Shown here: positions 7,799 to 17,200 of the stretch, in pieces
Layout of the letters: every line of letters starts with the position of its first letter
Numbering within the stretch: position 1 is the stretch's first letter
Made by a program: the position numbers and the translations under genes
The notes under the pieces: generated by a model
What the model saw: the letters and a program-made list of their open reading frames with translations, nothing else
Databases searched by the model: none
Told to the model about the DNA's origin: nothing
Assembly: GCA_017445425.1 (NCBI GenBank)
Contig: JAFSUF010000065.1
Span: 1 to 34,017 of the forward strand
DNA: 34,017 nucleotides
Source: Bacteroidales bacterium
GTDB taxonomy: Bacteria; Bacteroidota; Bacteroidia; Bacteroidales; UBA932
Direction of reading: 5' to 3'

Positions 7799-9541
7799 TT
7801 ACCTGTTCTCGAAGTACTGCACCAGGGCGGTGTTGGCCAGGCGGATGCCGCCGGGGGTCGGATAGTCGCCGGTGAAGTACCAGTCGCCGTGATGGTCGGG
7901 ACAGGCGCGGTGAAGGCCGTCGATTGTCTGGAATACGATTTCTATGGGTGTGGTAACATCTTCCGGCCGCAGGATCTCTACCATCTTGCGGTTGAGTTCT
8001 TCTTCGCTGAAGGGTTCGTACAAGCGCTTTACCGGCAGGGTCTGTTCCAAGGCGGGCTTGAGCAGTTCTGCCTTGCACTGTTCATACACTTCTTTTATAA
8101 GGTCCCCTCTCCCGCTCTCTTCCAGAAGCGCAATGCAGGCACGGAAGGCGATGAACTCTTCCAGGCGCGGCATGTCTATGCCGTAGAAATCGGGATAGCG
8201 GATTTGCGGCGCGCTGCTCACAATTACAATCTTCTTTGGATGGAGGCGGTCCAGAATCTTTATGATACTCTCGCGGAGGGTTGTGCCGCGCACGATTGAG
8301 TCGTCAATAATAACGAGGTTGTCCACTCCGGGCGCGATTACGCCGTAGGTGATATCATACACGTGGGCGGCCAGATCGCGCCGCTCCTCCCCCTCTGCTA
8401 TAAAGGTGCGCATCTTGATATCTTTCCAGGCTATCTTCTCAAAGCGGACATCGTGTCCTTGGCGCATCAGCCCCTGCAGCATACCGTAGTATGCGACTTC
8501 TGCCGTGTTTGGGATGTAAGAAAACACTGTGTGGGCGATGTCTCCATCGACAGCCGCCTCTATGGCGGGGACAAGTTGTTCTCCCAGCTGCTTGCGCTCG
8601 CGGTAGATGTCGAAGTCGTTGCCGCGGCTGAAATATATCCGCTCGAAAGAGCAGGCTTTGGAGGGCAATCTGGCAGCGAGGATTGACGGGATTGAGATGT
8701 TACCGTTGCGGCGCACAATAAGCGCGCTGCCGGGTGCAAGCTCCTGAACATCCTCTGCAGACAGATTGAACGTGGTCTGGAGAACGGGCCTTTCAGAGGC
8801 CAGCGCCACGACCTCATCACTCTGACAGTAGAATGCCGGACGTATGCCCCAGGGGTCGCGCATAGCAAAGAACTCCCCGCTACCGGTGAGACCGCAAACC
8901 ACATAACCTCCGTCAAACATAGACATAGTGGTCTTCAGGACCTTGGTTATATCTACGTTGGAATCGATATAATTGGTGATGTCACGGCCCTGCAGCCCCA
9001 TCAGGGAGGCGATTGAAAAGTTGCGCTCAACCTCGCGGTCCAGGCGGTGCCCCATCTCCTCGAGCATTATGTATGAATCACTGGCGGTGCGGGGATACTG
9101 GCCCTGCGCGGCGAGGGTATCGAACACTTCGTCAATATTGGTCATATTGAAGTTGCCGCAGATGCAAAGATTCTTTGCACGCCAGTTGTTGCGGCGGAGG
9201 AACGGATGGACATATGTGAGCCCCTTTTTGCCGGTGGTAGAATAACGCAGGTGACCCATAAGAAGTTCGCCTGCAAACTCCTCCCCGGCCTCGGCGAATA
9301 TCTCGGAAATTGCATCTTTGCCGAGTGCCTTGTGGCGGAACATATACTCCTCGCCCGGCTCCGCTTCCAGGTGTACGGAGGCTATGCCGGCACCCTCCTG
9401 ACCGCGGTTGTGCTGTTTCTCCATCATCAGATAGAGCTTGCCCGTCCCCCACTTGTCGCTTCCGTATTTCTCTTTATAGTACGATGCCGGTTTCAGAAGC
9501 CGGATCATCGCCACACCGCATTCGTGCTTTAAAATTTCCAT
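7799..9541 (-). CDS. Amidophosphoribosyltransferase-like protein (PurF paralogue)
   Basis: Predicted to transfer the glutamine amide nitrogen to PRPP, the first step of purine synthesis. 580 residues from the ATG at 9539-9541. A TTG two codons earlier is in frame but overlaps the asnB stop, so the ATG is preferred. The class II glutamine amidotransferase domain has its nucleophile at Cys8 (KHECGVAMI) after only seven residues. RGQEGAGIAS, GHLRYST and NFNMTN follow. The phosphoribosyltransferase domain carries the PRPP loop VIIDDSIVRGTT at about 410-421. It is longer than E. coli PurF (505 aa). Bacteroidales often carry this divergent form as well as a canonical PurF, so its exact role is uncertain. 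Last gene of the gltB operon, 2 nt after asnB. Confidence 0.85.
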   Translation of the reverse strand: MEILKHECGVAMIRLLKPASYYKEKYGSDKWGTGKLYLMMEKQHNRGQEGAGIASVHLEAEPGEEYMFRHKALGKDAISEIFAEAGEEFAGELLMGHLRYSTTGKKGLTYVHPFLRRNNWRAKNLCICGNFNMTNIDEVFDTLAAQGQYPRTASDSYIMLEEMGHRLDREVERNFSIASLMGLQGRDITNYIDSNVDITKVLKTTMSMFDGGYVVCGLTGSGEFFAMRDPWGIRPAFYCQSDEVVALASERPVLQTTFNLSAEDVQELAPGSALIVRRNGNISIPSILAARLPSKACSFERIYFSRGNDFDIYRERKQLGEQLVPAIEAAVDGDIAHTVFSYIPNTAEVAYYGMLQGLMRQGHDVRFEKIAWKDIKMRTFIAEGEERRDLAAHVYDITYGVIAPGVDNLVIIDDSIVRGTTLRESIIKILDRLHPKKIVIVSSAPQIRYPDFYGIDMPRLEEFIAFRACIALLEESGRGDLIKEVYEQCKAELLKPALEQTLPVKRLYEPFSEEELNRKMVEILRPEDVTTPIEIVFQTIDGLHRACPDHHGDWYFTGDYPTPGGIRLANTALVQYFENR

Positions 9542-9543
9542 TT

Positions 9544-11238
9544 TCAATACGCCTGGTTGTGGACGCCGGCTACTGCGCGGCCGCTGGGGTCGTTAAGCTT
9601 CTTGAAGGCTTCGTCCCATTCGCGTGCAATGGCAGTGGAGCAGGCAACGCTGGCCTCCTGGGGGACGCTCCTGGCCGCCGATTCGGACGGAAAGTGCTCC
9701 TCGAAAATGCTGCGGTAGTAGTACTCCTCTTTGTTTGCCGGAGGATTGATTGGGAAGCGCTCTGCGGCATGCGCCATCTGGTCGTCGCTCACCGCTTCGG
9801 CGGTAATCTTTTTCAAAGAGTCTATCCAGGAGTAACCGACACCGTCGCTGAACTGCTCTTTCTGCCGCCAGGCAATCTCGTCGGGCAGCATATCTTCAAA
9901 TGCTTCACGGAGAATCTTCTTCTCTACAGTGTCGCCGCCACACATCTTGGCCTCCGGGTTGGTCCGCATTGCAATGTCCAGGAACTCCTTGTCCAGGAAC
10001 GGCACGCGCCCCTCCACGCCCCAGGCGGAGAGGCTCTTGTTGGCGCGCAGGCAGTCATACATATAGAGTTTGGAGAGCTTGCGGACGGTCTCTTCGTGAA
10101 ATGCCTGTGAAGAAGGTGCCTTATGGAAGTAAAGATATCCGCCAAAAATCTCATCCGCCCCCTCTCCGGAGAGGACCATCTTTATACCCATAGATTTGAT
10201 CACTCTGGCAAGCAGATACATCGGGGTCGAGGCGCGTACGGTGGTAACGTCGTATGTCTCTATGTAATAAATCACATCCCGGATGGCATCCAGTCCTTCC
10301 TGAACCGTATAGTTGATTTCGTGATGCACCGTGCCGATATGATCCGCCACCAGGCGTGCCTTTGCCAGATCGGGCGCGCCCTTCAGCCCGACTGCAAAGC
10401 TGTGCAGGCGCGGCCACCACGCACGGCTGCGGTCGTTGTCTTCTATACGGTTCTGCGAATAACGCTCGGCAATTGCCGATACTATGCTGGAATCCAACCC
10501 GCCCGAGAGCAGTACACCATAAGGGACATCGCTCATAAGCTGGCGCTTCACCGCACTGCGCAACGCCTGCCTGATCTCTTCACTGTTTGCGGGGTTATCC
10601 TTCACATTTTCAAACTCCATCCAGTCGCGCTTGTAATATCGCGTCACATTGCCCTCGCCGCTCCAGTAGTAATGACCCGGCAGGAAAGGTTCGTAACGCT
10701 CGCACTCCCCTTCCAAAGCTTTCAGTTCGGATGCTATATAGACCTTTCCGTCAGGGTCATAACCTATATACAGGGGTATCACGCCAATCGGATCGCGGGC
10801 AATGAGAAAACTGTCGCGGGTCCTGTCATACAGCGCAAATGCATATATGCCGCTGAGCGACTCCAGCATCCCGGTTATCCGCTCGTGGGTAATCTCACCT
10901 TCGTCGGCCATTTTCTGGTAAAGGGCAAGTATCACCTCGCAGTCGCTGCCGGTAAGGAAACGGTATTTCCCTGCAAAACGCCTTCGGATGTCCTGATGGT
11001 TGTATATCTCACCATTGACGGCCAGCACCAGGGCCTCGTCCGGAGAAAAGAGGGGCTGCCGGCCGCTCTCGGGGTCCACAATGCTCAATCTTTCGTGAGC
11101 AAGTATCGCACTGCCTCCACACCAGATTCCGCTCCAGTCGGGTCCGCGGTGCCTGATGCGGCGGCTCATTTCCAAAGCCTTCTGGCGCAGCGCCTCCGAC
11201 TGCCCTTCTATATTAAAGATACCTACTATTCCACACAT
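9544..11238 (-). CDS. asnB: Asparagine synthetase B, glutamine-hydrolysing
   Basis: Makes asparagine from aspartate, ATP and glutamine. 564 residues, close to E. coli AsnB at 554. Cys2 after the initiator Met is the glutaminase nucleophile (MCGIVGIF), and RHRGPDWSG, AHERLSIVD and VNGEIYNHQ complete the class II glutaminase domain. The synthetase half has the PP-loop SGGLDSS at about residue 238, and GEGADEIFGGY and EGRVPFLDKEF further on. Start ATG at 11236-11238. It sits 7 nt after pyrG and 2 nt before the purF-like gene, so coupled translation within one operon is likely. Confidence 0.95.
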   Translation of the reverse strand: MCGIVGIFNIEGQSEALRQKALEMSRRIRHRGPDWSGIWCGGSAILAHERLSIVDPESGRQPLFSPDEALVLAVNGEIYNHQDIRRRFAGKYRFLTGSDCEVILALYQKMADEGEITHERITGMLESLSGIYAFALYDRTRDSFLIARDPIGVIPLYIGYDPDGKVYIASELKALEGECERYEPFLPGHYYWSGEGNVTRYYKRDWMEFENVKDNPANSEEIRQALRSAVKRQLMSDVPYGVLLSGGLDSSIVSAIAERYSQNRIEDNDRSRAWWPRLHSFAVGLKGAPDLAKARLVADHIGTVHHEINYTVQEGLDAIRDVIYYIETYDVTTVRASTPMYLLARVIKSMGIKMVLSGEGADEIFGGYLYFHKAPSSQAFHEETVRKLSKLYMYDCLRANKSLSAWGVEGRVPFLDKEFLDIAMRTNPEAKMCGGDTVEKKILREAFEDMLPDEIAWRQKEQFSDGVGYSWIDSLKKITAEAVSDDQMAHAAERFPINPPANKEEYYYRSIFEEHFPSESAARSVPQEASVACSTAIAREWDEAFKKLNDPSGRAVAGVHNQAY

Positions 11239-11245
11239 AACTTGA

Positions 11246-12853
11246 CTATTTTGAGATTGCTGCCTTTATAAAATCCACGAAGAGCGGATGTGGGTGGAGA
11301 ACTGTTGAGGAGTATTCCGGATGGAACTGGGTGCCGATATACCAGCGGAGCGACGGGATTTCTACCATCTCCACAAGATCCGCATCGGGATTGATGCCCA
11401 CACACTGCATACCGGCCTGCCCGAAAGCGTCGCGGTAGCTGTTATTGAACTCGTAGCGGTGACGGTGACGCTCGCGGATATCCTCTTTGCCGCAGTATGC
11501 CTGCAATGCGCGACTCCCTTTGCGGATAACGCAACGATACTCGCCGAGGCGCATTGTCCCTCCCATCTGCGTTACGCCCTTCTGCTCTTCCATCAAATCT
11601 ATGACGTTGTGTACAGTACCGGGGTTCATCTCGGTACTGTCGGCATCCGGGTATCCAAGCACATCGCGGGCAAACTCAATCACCATCATCTGCATGCCGA
11701 GGCAGATTCCAAAGCACGGGACATCATTCTCGCGGGCATACTTTGCCGCCAGTATCTTGCCCGCGATGCCCCGCTGCCCAAAGCCGGGACATATCACCAG
11801 GCCGTCCTGCAGACGCACCGTATCCCACGCGGTGTTCGCGGGATCGTCCAGCTGCTCAGAATTGATAAATGTGATGTGTATTTTACGGTTATTGTATGTG
11901 GCTGCGTGACTTAAGCTCTCGCTGATGCTCTTGTACGCATCCTGAAGGTCGTATTTGCCCACAAGCCCTATGCTGACAGTCTCCGTGGCGCGGCTTCGCA
12001 TCTCCAGGAAACGGTTCCACGCCCCAAGTTGCGGGGTCTCCCCCACGGGAATGCCCATCTTGCGCATTATTGCGGCATCGAGCCCCTGACGCTGCATATT
12101 TACCGGAACCTCGTATATGCTGGGCAGATCTTCGCTCTGTATAACGCACTCCAGATCGACATTGCAGAATCCAGCCACCTTAGCGCGCAGGTGGTCGTCA
12201 AGATGCTTCTCAGTGCGGAGAATCAGTATGTCGGGCTGGATTCCGTTTGCCAGCAACTCCTTGACGCTGTGCTGGGTAGGTTTAGTCTTAAGTTCGTCGG
12301 CCGCCTTGATATACGGGACATAGGTGAGGTGGATGCACACTGCATCGCGCCCCATCTCCCACTTCATCTGGCGGATTGCCTCCAGGAACGGTGCGCTCTC
12401 TATGTCGCCGATGGTTCCTCCGATCTCTGTAATCACAAAATCGTATCCTTCTGTATCGCCCAGATATTTGATACGCCGCTTTATCTCGTCAGTGATGTGC
12501 GGCACCACCTGGATAGTATGGCCCAGATATTCCCCGCTCCTCTCTTTGTCTATCACAGCCTTGTATATGCGGCCGGTGGTGACGGAGTTGTGGCGGGTGG
12601 TGCGGATACCGGTGAAACGCTCATAGTGACCCAGGTCGAGGTCTGTCTCCATACCGTCGGCGGTAACATAACACTCACCGTGTTCGTATGGGTTGAGGGT
12701 GCCTGGGTCGATGTTTATGTACGGATCGAATTTCTGGATGGTGATCTTGTATCCGCGTGCCTGCAGCAACTTACCTATGGAAGAAGATATTATACCCTTG
12801 CCCAGGCTGCTGACCACACCGCCTGTAACGAAAATATATTTGGTAGAAGCCAT
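11246..12853 (-). CDS. pyrG: CTP synthase
   Basis: Converts UTP to CTP with ATP and glutamine. 535 residues, normal length. The N-terminal synthetase domain starts KYIFVTGGVVSSLGKG (P-loop), with DPYINIDPGT and EIGGTIGDIES. The C-terminal class I glutaminase domain has the nucleophile Cys in FGICLGMQ and the His-Glu pair in QFHPEYSS. Start ATG at 12851-12853, one nucleotide after the gltD stop. The clear catalytic residues in both domains indicate an active enzyme. Confidence 0.97.
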   Translation of the reverse strand: MASTKYIFVTGGVVSSLGKGIISSSIGKLLQARGYKITIQKFDPYINIDPGTLNPYEHGECYVTADGMETDLDLGHYERFTGIRTTRHNSVTTGRIYKAVIDKERSGEYLGHTIQVVPHITDEIKRRIKYLGDTEGYDFVITEIGGTIGDIESAPFLEAIRQMKWEMGRDAVCIHLTYVPYIKAADELKTKPTQHSVKELLANGIQPDILILRTEKHLDDHLRAKVAGFCNVDLECVIQSEDLPSIYEVPVNMQRQGLDAAIMRKMGIPVGETPQLGAWNRFLEMRSRATETVSIGLVGKYDLQDAYKSISESLSHAATYNNRKIHITFINSEQLDDPANTAWDTVRLQDGLVICPGFGQRGIAGKILAAKYARENDVPCFGICLGMQMMVIEFARDVLGYPDADSTEMNPGTVHNVIDLMEEQKGVTQMGGTMRLGEYRCVIRKGSRALQAYCGKEDIRERHRHRYEFNNSYRDAFGQAGMQCVGINPDADLVEMVEIPSLRWYIGTQFHPEYSSTVLHPHPLFVDFIKAAISK

Positions 12854-12854
12854 A

Positions 12855-14201
12855 TTAACTGTTCAGATATTTATCCACTTTGACTGCAGCGTCGCGACCG
12901 CTTGCAAGGGCGCGCACCACCAGCGACGGGCCGTTGGCGGCATCACCGCAGATAAAGACATTTTCCGGATATCCGGAATGTTCCGGTTTGAAGAAACCCA
13001 TTGCGAGAAGCACCAGTTCCGCCTTGATGATTTCTGGCTTGCCTTTTTCAACCATTATGGGGCGACCGCCTTCCGGATTTGGTTTCCAGTCAATTTCCTG
13101 GACCCTGACACCTGTCAGTTTACCATCCTCGCCAAGGAATTCAAGCGTGTTGATATTCCAGCGGCGGGTACACCCCTCTTCGTGAGAAGATGTGGTCTTA
13201 AATGTGCGCGGGAAGTTTGGCCAGGGGTTGGCGGGGTCGTCGGGACCGTCAACAGGGCGCGGCATAATCTCTATCTGAGTGACACTGAGAGCGCCCTGAC
13301 GGTGAGCCGTACCGATGCAGTCGGAGCCGGTATCGCCACCGCCTATAACCAGGACGTCCTTGCCCTTTGCGGTGATACGCTCCTCTTTGGAGAACTCCAC
13401 CCCGGCCAATACACGGTTCTGCTGCGAGAGAATCTCCAGTGCAAAGTGAACTCCCTTCAGTTCACGTCCGGGCACCTTCAAATCGCGCGCTACGGGAGTA
13501 CCTGTCGCTATTACCACAGCATCGTACTTTGCGGCAAAGGCGGCGTCGCACTCTATAGCCGCCCCGCAGTTGAACTCTATACCTTCTTGTTTGAGTATAT
13601 CCACACGGCGGTCGATGATAGCCTTGTTAAGCTTGAAATTGGGGATACCGTAGCGCAGCAGTCCGCCTGGAGCCTCGTTCTTGTCGAAGACCGTAACAGT
13701 GTACCCCTTCATATTAAGGGATTCTGCGGCGGCAAGCCCTGACGGGCCTGCGCCGATGACAGCCACCTTCCTGCCATTTCTCTCAGGGTGGCGTACCGGG
13801 ACAAACCCCTCGCGGAAAGCGGTTTCCGTGATGGCCGCCTCATTCTCCCGGTTAGTGGCAGGTTCGTGGTTGAAGCGGTTCAGCACACAGGCCTTTTCGC
13901 ACAATGCGGGACAAACCCTACCGGTGAATTCCGGGAATGGATTGGTGGAAGAAAGCAGCCTGTATGCAAGCTCCCAGTCCCCCTTGAAAAGGGCGTCGTT
14001 CCACTCCGGCGCCTTGTTGCCAAGGGGACACGCCCAGTGGCAGAAAGGGACTCCGCAATCCATACAGCGAGATGCCTGAAGGCGGCGGTCCTTGGAGTTG
14101 AGAGTCTGCTCCACCTCTCCAAAATCGTGTACTCTGTCGTGTATCGGACGGTAGCCGGCCTCCTGCCGGGCAACCTCCATAAATGCTTTAGGATTTCCCA
14201 T
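12855..14201 (-). CDS. gltD: Glutamate synthase small subunit
   Basis: NADPH-oxidising subunit that feeds electrons to GltB. 448 residues from the ATG at 14199-14201 (MGNPKAFMEV, the usual family start). A TTG eight codons earlier is less likely. Two cysteine clusters near the N-terminus, CMDCGVPFCHWACPLGN and CPALCEKAC, ligate [4Fe-4S] centres. The FAD site is VAVIGAGPSGLAAAESL and the NADPH site is VLVIGGGDTGSDC. The C-terminal ICGDAANGPSLVVRALASGR segment closes the FAD fold. It follows gltB after 24 nt and is abutted by pyrG, so the five genes form one unit. Confidence 0.96.
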   Translation of the reverse strand: MGNPKAFMEVARQEAGYRPIHDRVHDFGEVEQTLNSKDRRLQASRCMDCGVPFCHWACPLGNKAPEWNDALFKGDWELAYRLLSSTNPFPEFTGRVCPALCEKACVLNRFNHEPATNRENEAAITETAFREGFVPVRHPERNGRKVAVIGAGPSGLAAAESLNMKGYTVTVFDKNEAPGGLLRYGIPNFKLNKAIIDRRVDILKQEGIEFNCGAAIECDAAFAAKYDAVVIATGTPVARDLKVPGRELKGVHFALEILSQQNRVLAGVEFSKEERITAKGKDVLVIGGGDTGSDCIGTAHRQGALSVTQIEIMPRPVDGPDDPANPWPNFPRTFKTTSSHEEGCTRRWNINTLEFLGEDGKLTGVRVQEIDWKPNPEGGRPIMVEKGKPEIIKAELVLLAMGFFKPEHSGYPENVFICGDAANGPSLVVRALASGRDAAVKVDKYLNS

Positions 14202-14225
14202 AGTAGCAATCCTTAGATAATTCAA

Positions 14226-17200
14226 TTAATAATCACGCTGAACTTCTGCAATCTTCTGTTGCAGTTTGCGCATCTGCTCTTCCTGCAGCACGCGTTTGTA
14301 TTCTATAGGCACTATCTGCACAAATTCGTCGGCATAACGCTGCCAGTCGTCGAGCATCGTGCGGGCCAGCTTGGAGCCGGTATACAGATAATGCTGGCGG
14401 ATGAGTTCGTGCAGTTCCTTACGGTACTGAGCGTCATCTACCAGATTGATTTCAACCATATCCATATTGCAGAAATAGTCAAAATCGCCCCTCTTGTTCC
14501 AGACATAGGCCACACCGCCGCTCATACCGGCTGCAAAGTTGCGTCCGGTCTCGCCCAGCACAACCACACGGCCGCCGGTCATATATTCGCAGCAGTGGTC
14601 TCCGGCACCTTCAATGACGGCTATTGCACCCGAGTTGCGCACGGCAAACCTCTCTCCCACCTTTCCGTTGACATAAAGCTCGCCGGAGGTGGCGCCATAG
14701 AGGCCGGTGTTGCCCGCTATGATATTGTCTTCTGCCGGGAAGTTGCTGCGCATAGGTGGCAGGATCGCAATGCGGCCTCCACTGAGACCTTTAGCAAAAT
14801 AATCGTTGGTCTCACCCTCCAGCTTGAAAGAGACGCCGTGGGCGAGGAAAGCTCCGAACGACTGTCCGGCAGAGCCTTTGAACTTGACGCTGACAGTATC
14901 CTCGGCAAGACCGTCGTTGCCATATTTGGCGGCTATCACGCCGGAGAGCATTGCGCCGACGGCGCGGTCGGTATTCTTGATTGCAAAGTCAAGGGTGATC
15001 TCTTCTCCACGCCCGATGGCATTTCCGGAGGCTTTTATGAGCCTCTGGTCAAGCACATCATCCAATACATAAGGGTTGTCGGTGGTGTGGTGCAGCGTAC
15101 CTTTCTCCTGATAAAGCAGACGTCCAAAGTCTAGCGGAGAAGCCTGGGTCTCAATCAGGTCGGTACGTCCGATGGCATCGTCCACACTCTTCAGACCCAG
15201 CTCTGCCAGATATTCGCGGACCTCCTGCGCCATAAAGGTGAAATAATTGACAAGATGGTCAACCTTGCCCAGGAAATGCTCGCGGAGTTTAGCATCCTGA
15301 GTCGCAACGCCCATCGGGCAGGTATTCAGGTTGCACTTGCGCATCATCACGCACCCGAGCACTATCAGTGCAGCGGTACCGAATCCGAATTCGTCGGCAC
15401 CGAGCAGCGCCATCAGAATCACGTCACGGCCAGTCTTGATCTGGCCGTCGACCTGCAGGCGTACCTGCCCACGCAGACCGTTACGCACAAGCGTCTGCTG
15501 AGCTTCGCTCAAGCCAATCTCGGGCGGAATGCCGGCAAAACGCATACTTGAGGCGGGGCTGGCGCCGGTACCGCCCTCTGCACCGCTGAGCACAATCAGA
15601 TCTGCCTTTGCCTTGGCAACGCCGGCCGCAATTGTGCCGACTCCGCTTTCACAAACCAGCTTTACACTGACCTTGGCCTTCGGGTTGACATTTTTCAGGT
15701 CGAAAATCAACTGTGCCAGGTCCTCTATTGAATAGATGTCGTGGTGGGGCGGCGGCGATATGAGAGAAATACCGGGTATTGAGTGACGGGTTTTGGCTAT
15801 GATCTCGTTAACCTTGAAACCCGGGAGCTGGCCGCCTTCGCCCGGTTTTGCGCCCTGGGCCACTTTGATCTGCAACTCCTCTGCATTGACCAGATACTCA
15901 GTGGTGACCCCGAAACGGCCGGAAGCGACCTGCTTGGTCTTGCTGCTCAGGCTCACCCCATCCACATCGCTGTGGAACCGCTGCGAATCTTCTCCGCCTT
16001 CACCGGTGTTGCTTCTTGCTCCGAGTTTATTCATTGCAAGGGCAATAGTCTCGTGCGCCTCAATGCTGAGCGCGCCAAACGACATGGCGCCGGTCACGAA
16101 CCGCTTTACAATGCTCTCTACAGGTTCAACTTCGTCAACTGGAATGGGATTTGACTTGAAGCCCATAAAGTCGCGTATAAAAATCGGTTCTGTCTTGTTG
16201 TCGGCCAGCGAAGTGAATTTCTTGAACAGTGAATAATCCCCTTTGCGGCACGCCAGCTGCAGTGTGGCGATAGTTTCCGGATTCCACGCGTGGCGGATGC
16301 CGTCGCGACGCCAGCGGAAGCGCCCCAGGTTAGGCAACAGCGCATCTTCCTTGCTGGCAAATGCAAGGGTGTGGAAGGCCTTGGCATCGGCGGCAATCTT
16401 TTCAAGTCCCGCACCGCCTATGGTGCTGACCTCGGTGCCGAAATATGAACGCAGCAGATCTTCGCTAAGGCCGACACTTTCAAATATCTTGGCGCCGCGA
16501 TAACTACGGATGGTGCTGATGCCCATCTTGGCCATAATCTTCAGCAGCCCCTTGCAAACCGCTTTGATATAGTTCTTTTCTGCAGTAGAATAATCTTCCT
16601 GAATCTTGCCCTTCTTAACAAGATCGTCCAGTATTGCAAATACCATATACGGGCAGAGGGCGGATGCACCATATCCAAGCAAAAGAGCAGCGTGCATCGT
16701 CTCGCGAATCTCACCGCTCTCCACAATAAGGGCGGTCTGCACGCGCTTCCCGACAGAGATCAGGTAGTGGTGCACAGCCGATACGGCCAGCAGGCTCGGA
16801 ATGGCAATGTGTGTCTGGTCAACATCCCGGTCAGAGAGGATAATATAATTGTAACCTTCATCCACACTCCGTTCTGCATCCTTGCAGAGTTTGTCCAAAG
16901 CGGCACGCAGGTCACCGGTAAATGTCATCGGCAGCTTTATGGTGTTGAAGCCTTTGTAGCGGATGTTGCACAAGAGGTCCAGTTGTGTATTGTTCAAGAT
17001 TGGATGCGGCAGGCGGACCATCTTGCAGTTGCTCTCGTCAGGATTAAGGATACCGGCGCCTACGCGGCCTATGTACTCTTCCAGGCTCATTACCAGGCTC
17101 TCACGGATTGAGTCGATGGCTGGGTTGGTAACCTGGGCAAACTGCTGGCGGAAATAATCAAAGAAGACCTGCGGCTTTTTGGAAATTACAGCCAGCGGGG

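Noticed and set aside
10123..11271. 382-codon plus-strand ORF across asnB
   Set aside because: Antisense to asnB, which has intact active sites; no domain in the shadow frame.
12693..13742. 349-codon plus-strand ORF across gltD
   Set aside because: Antisense to gltD; no plausible domain.
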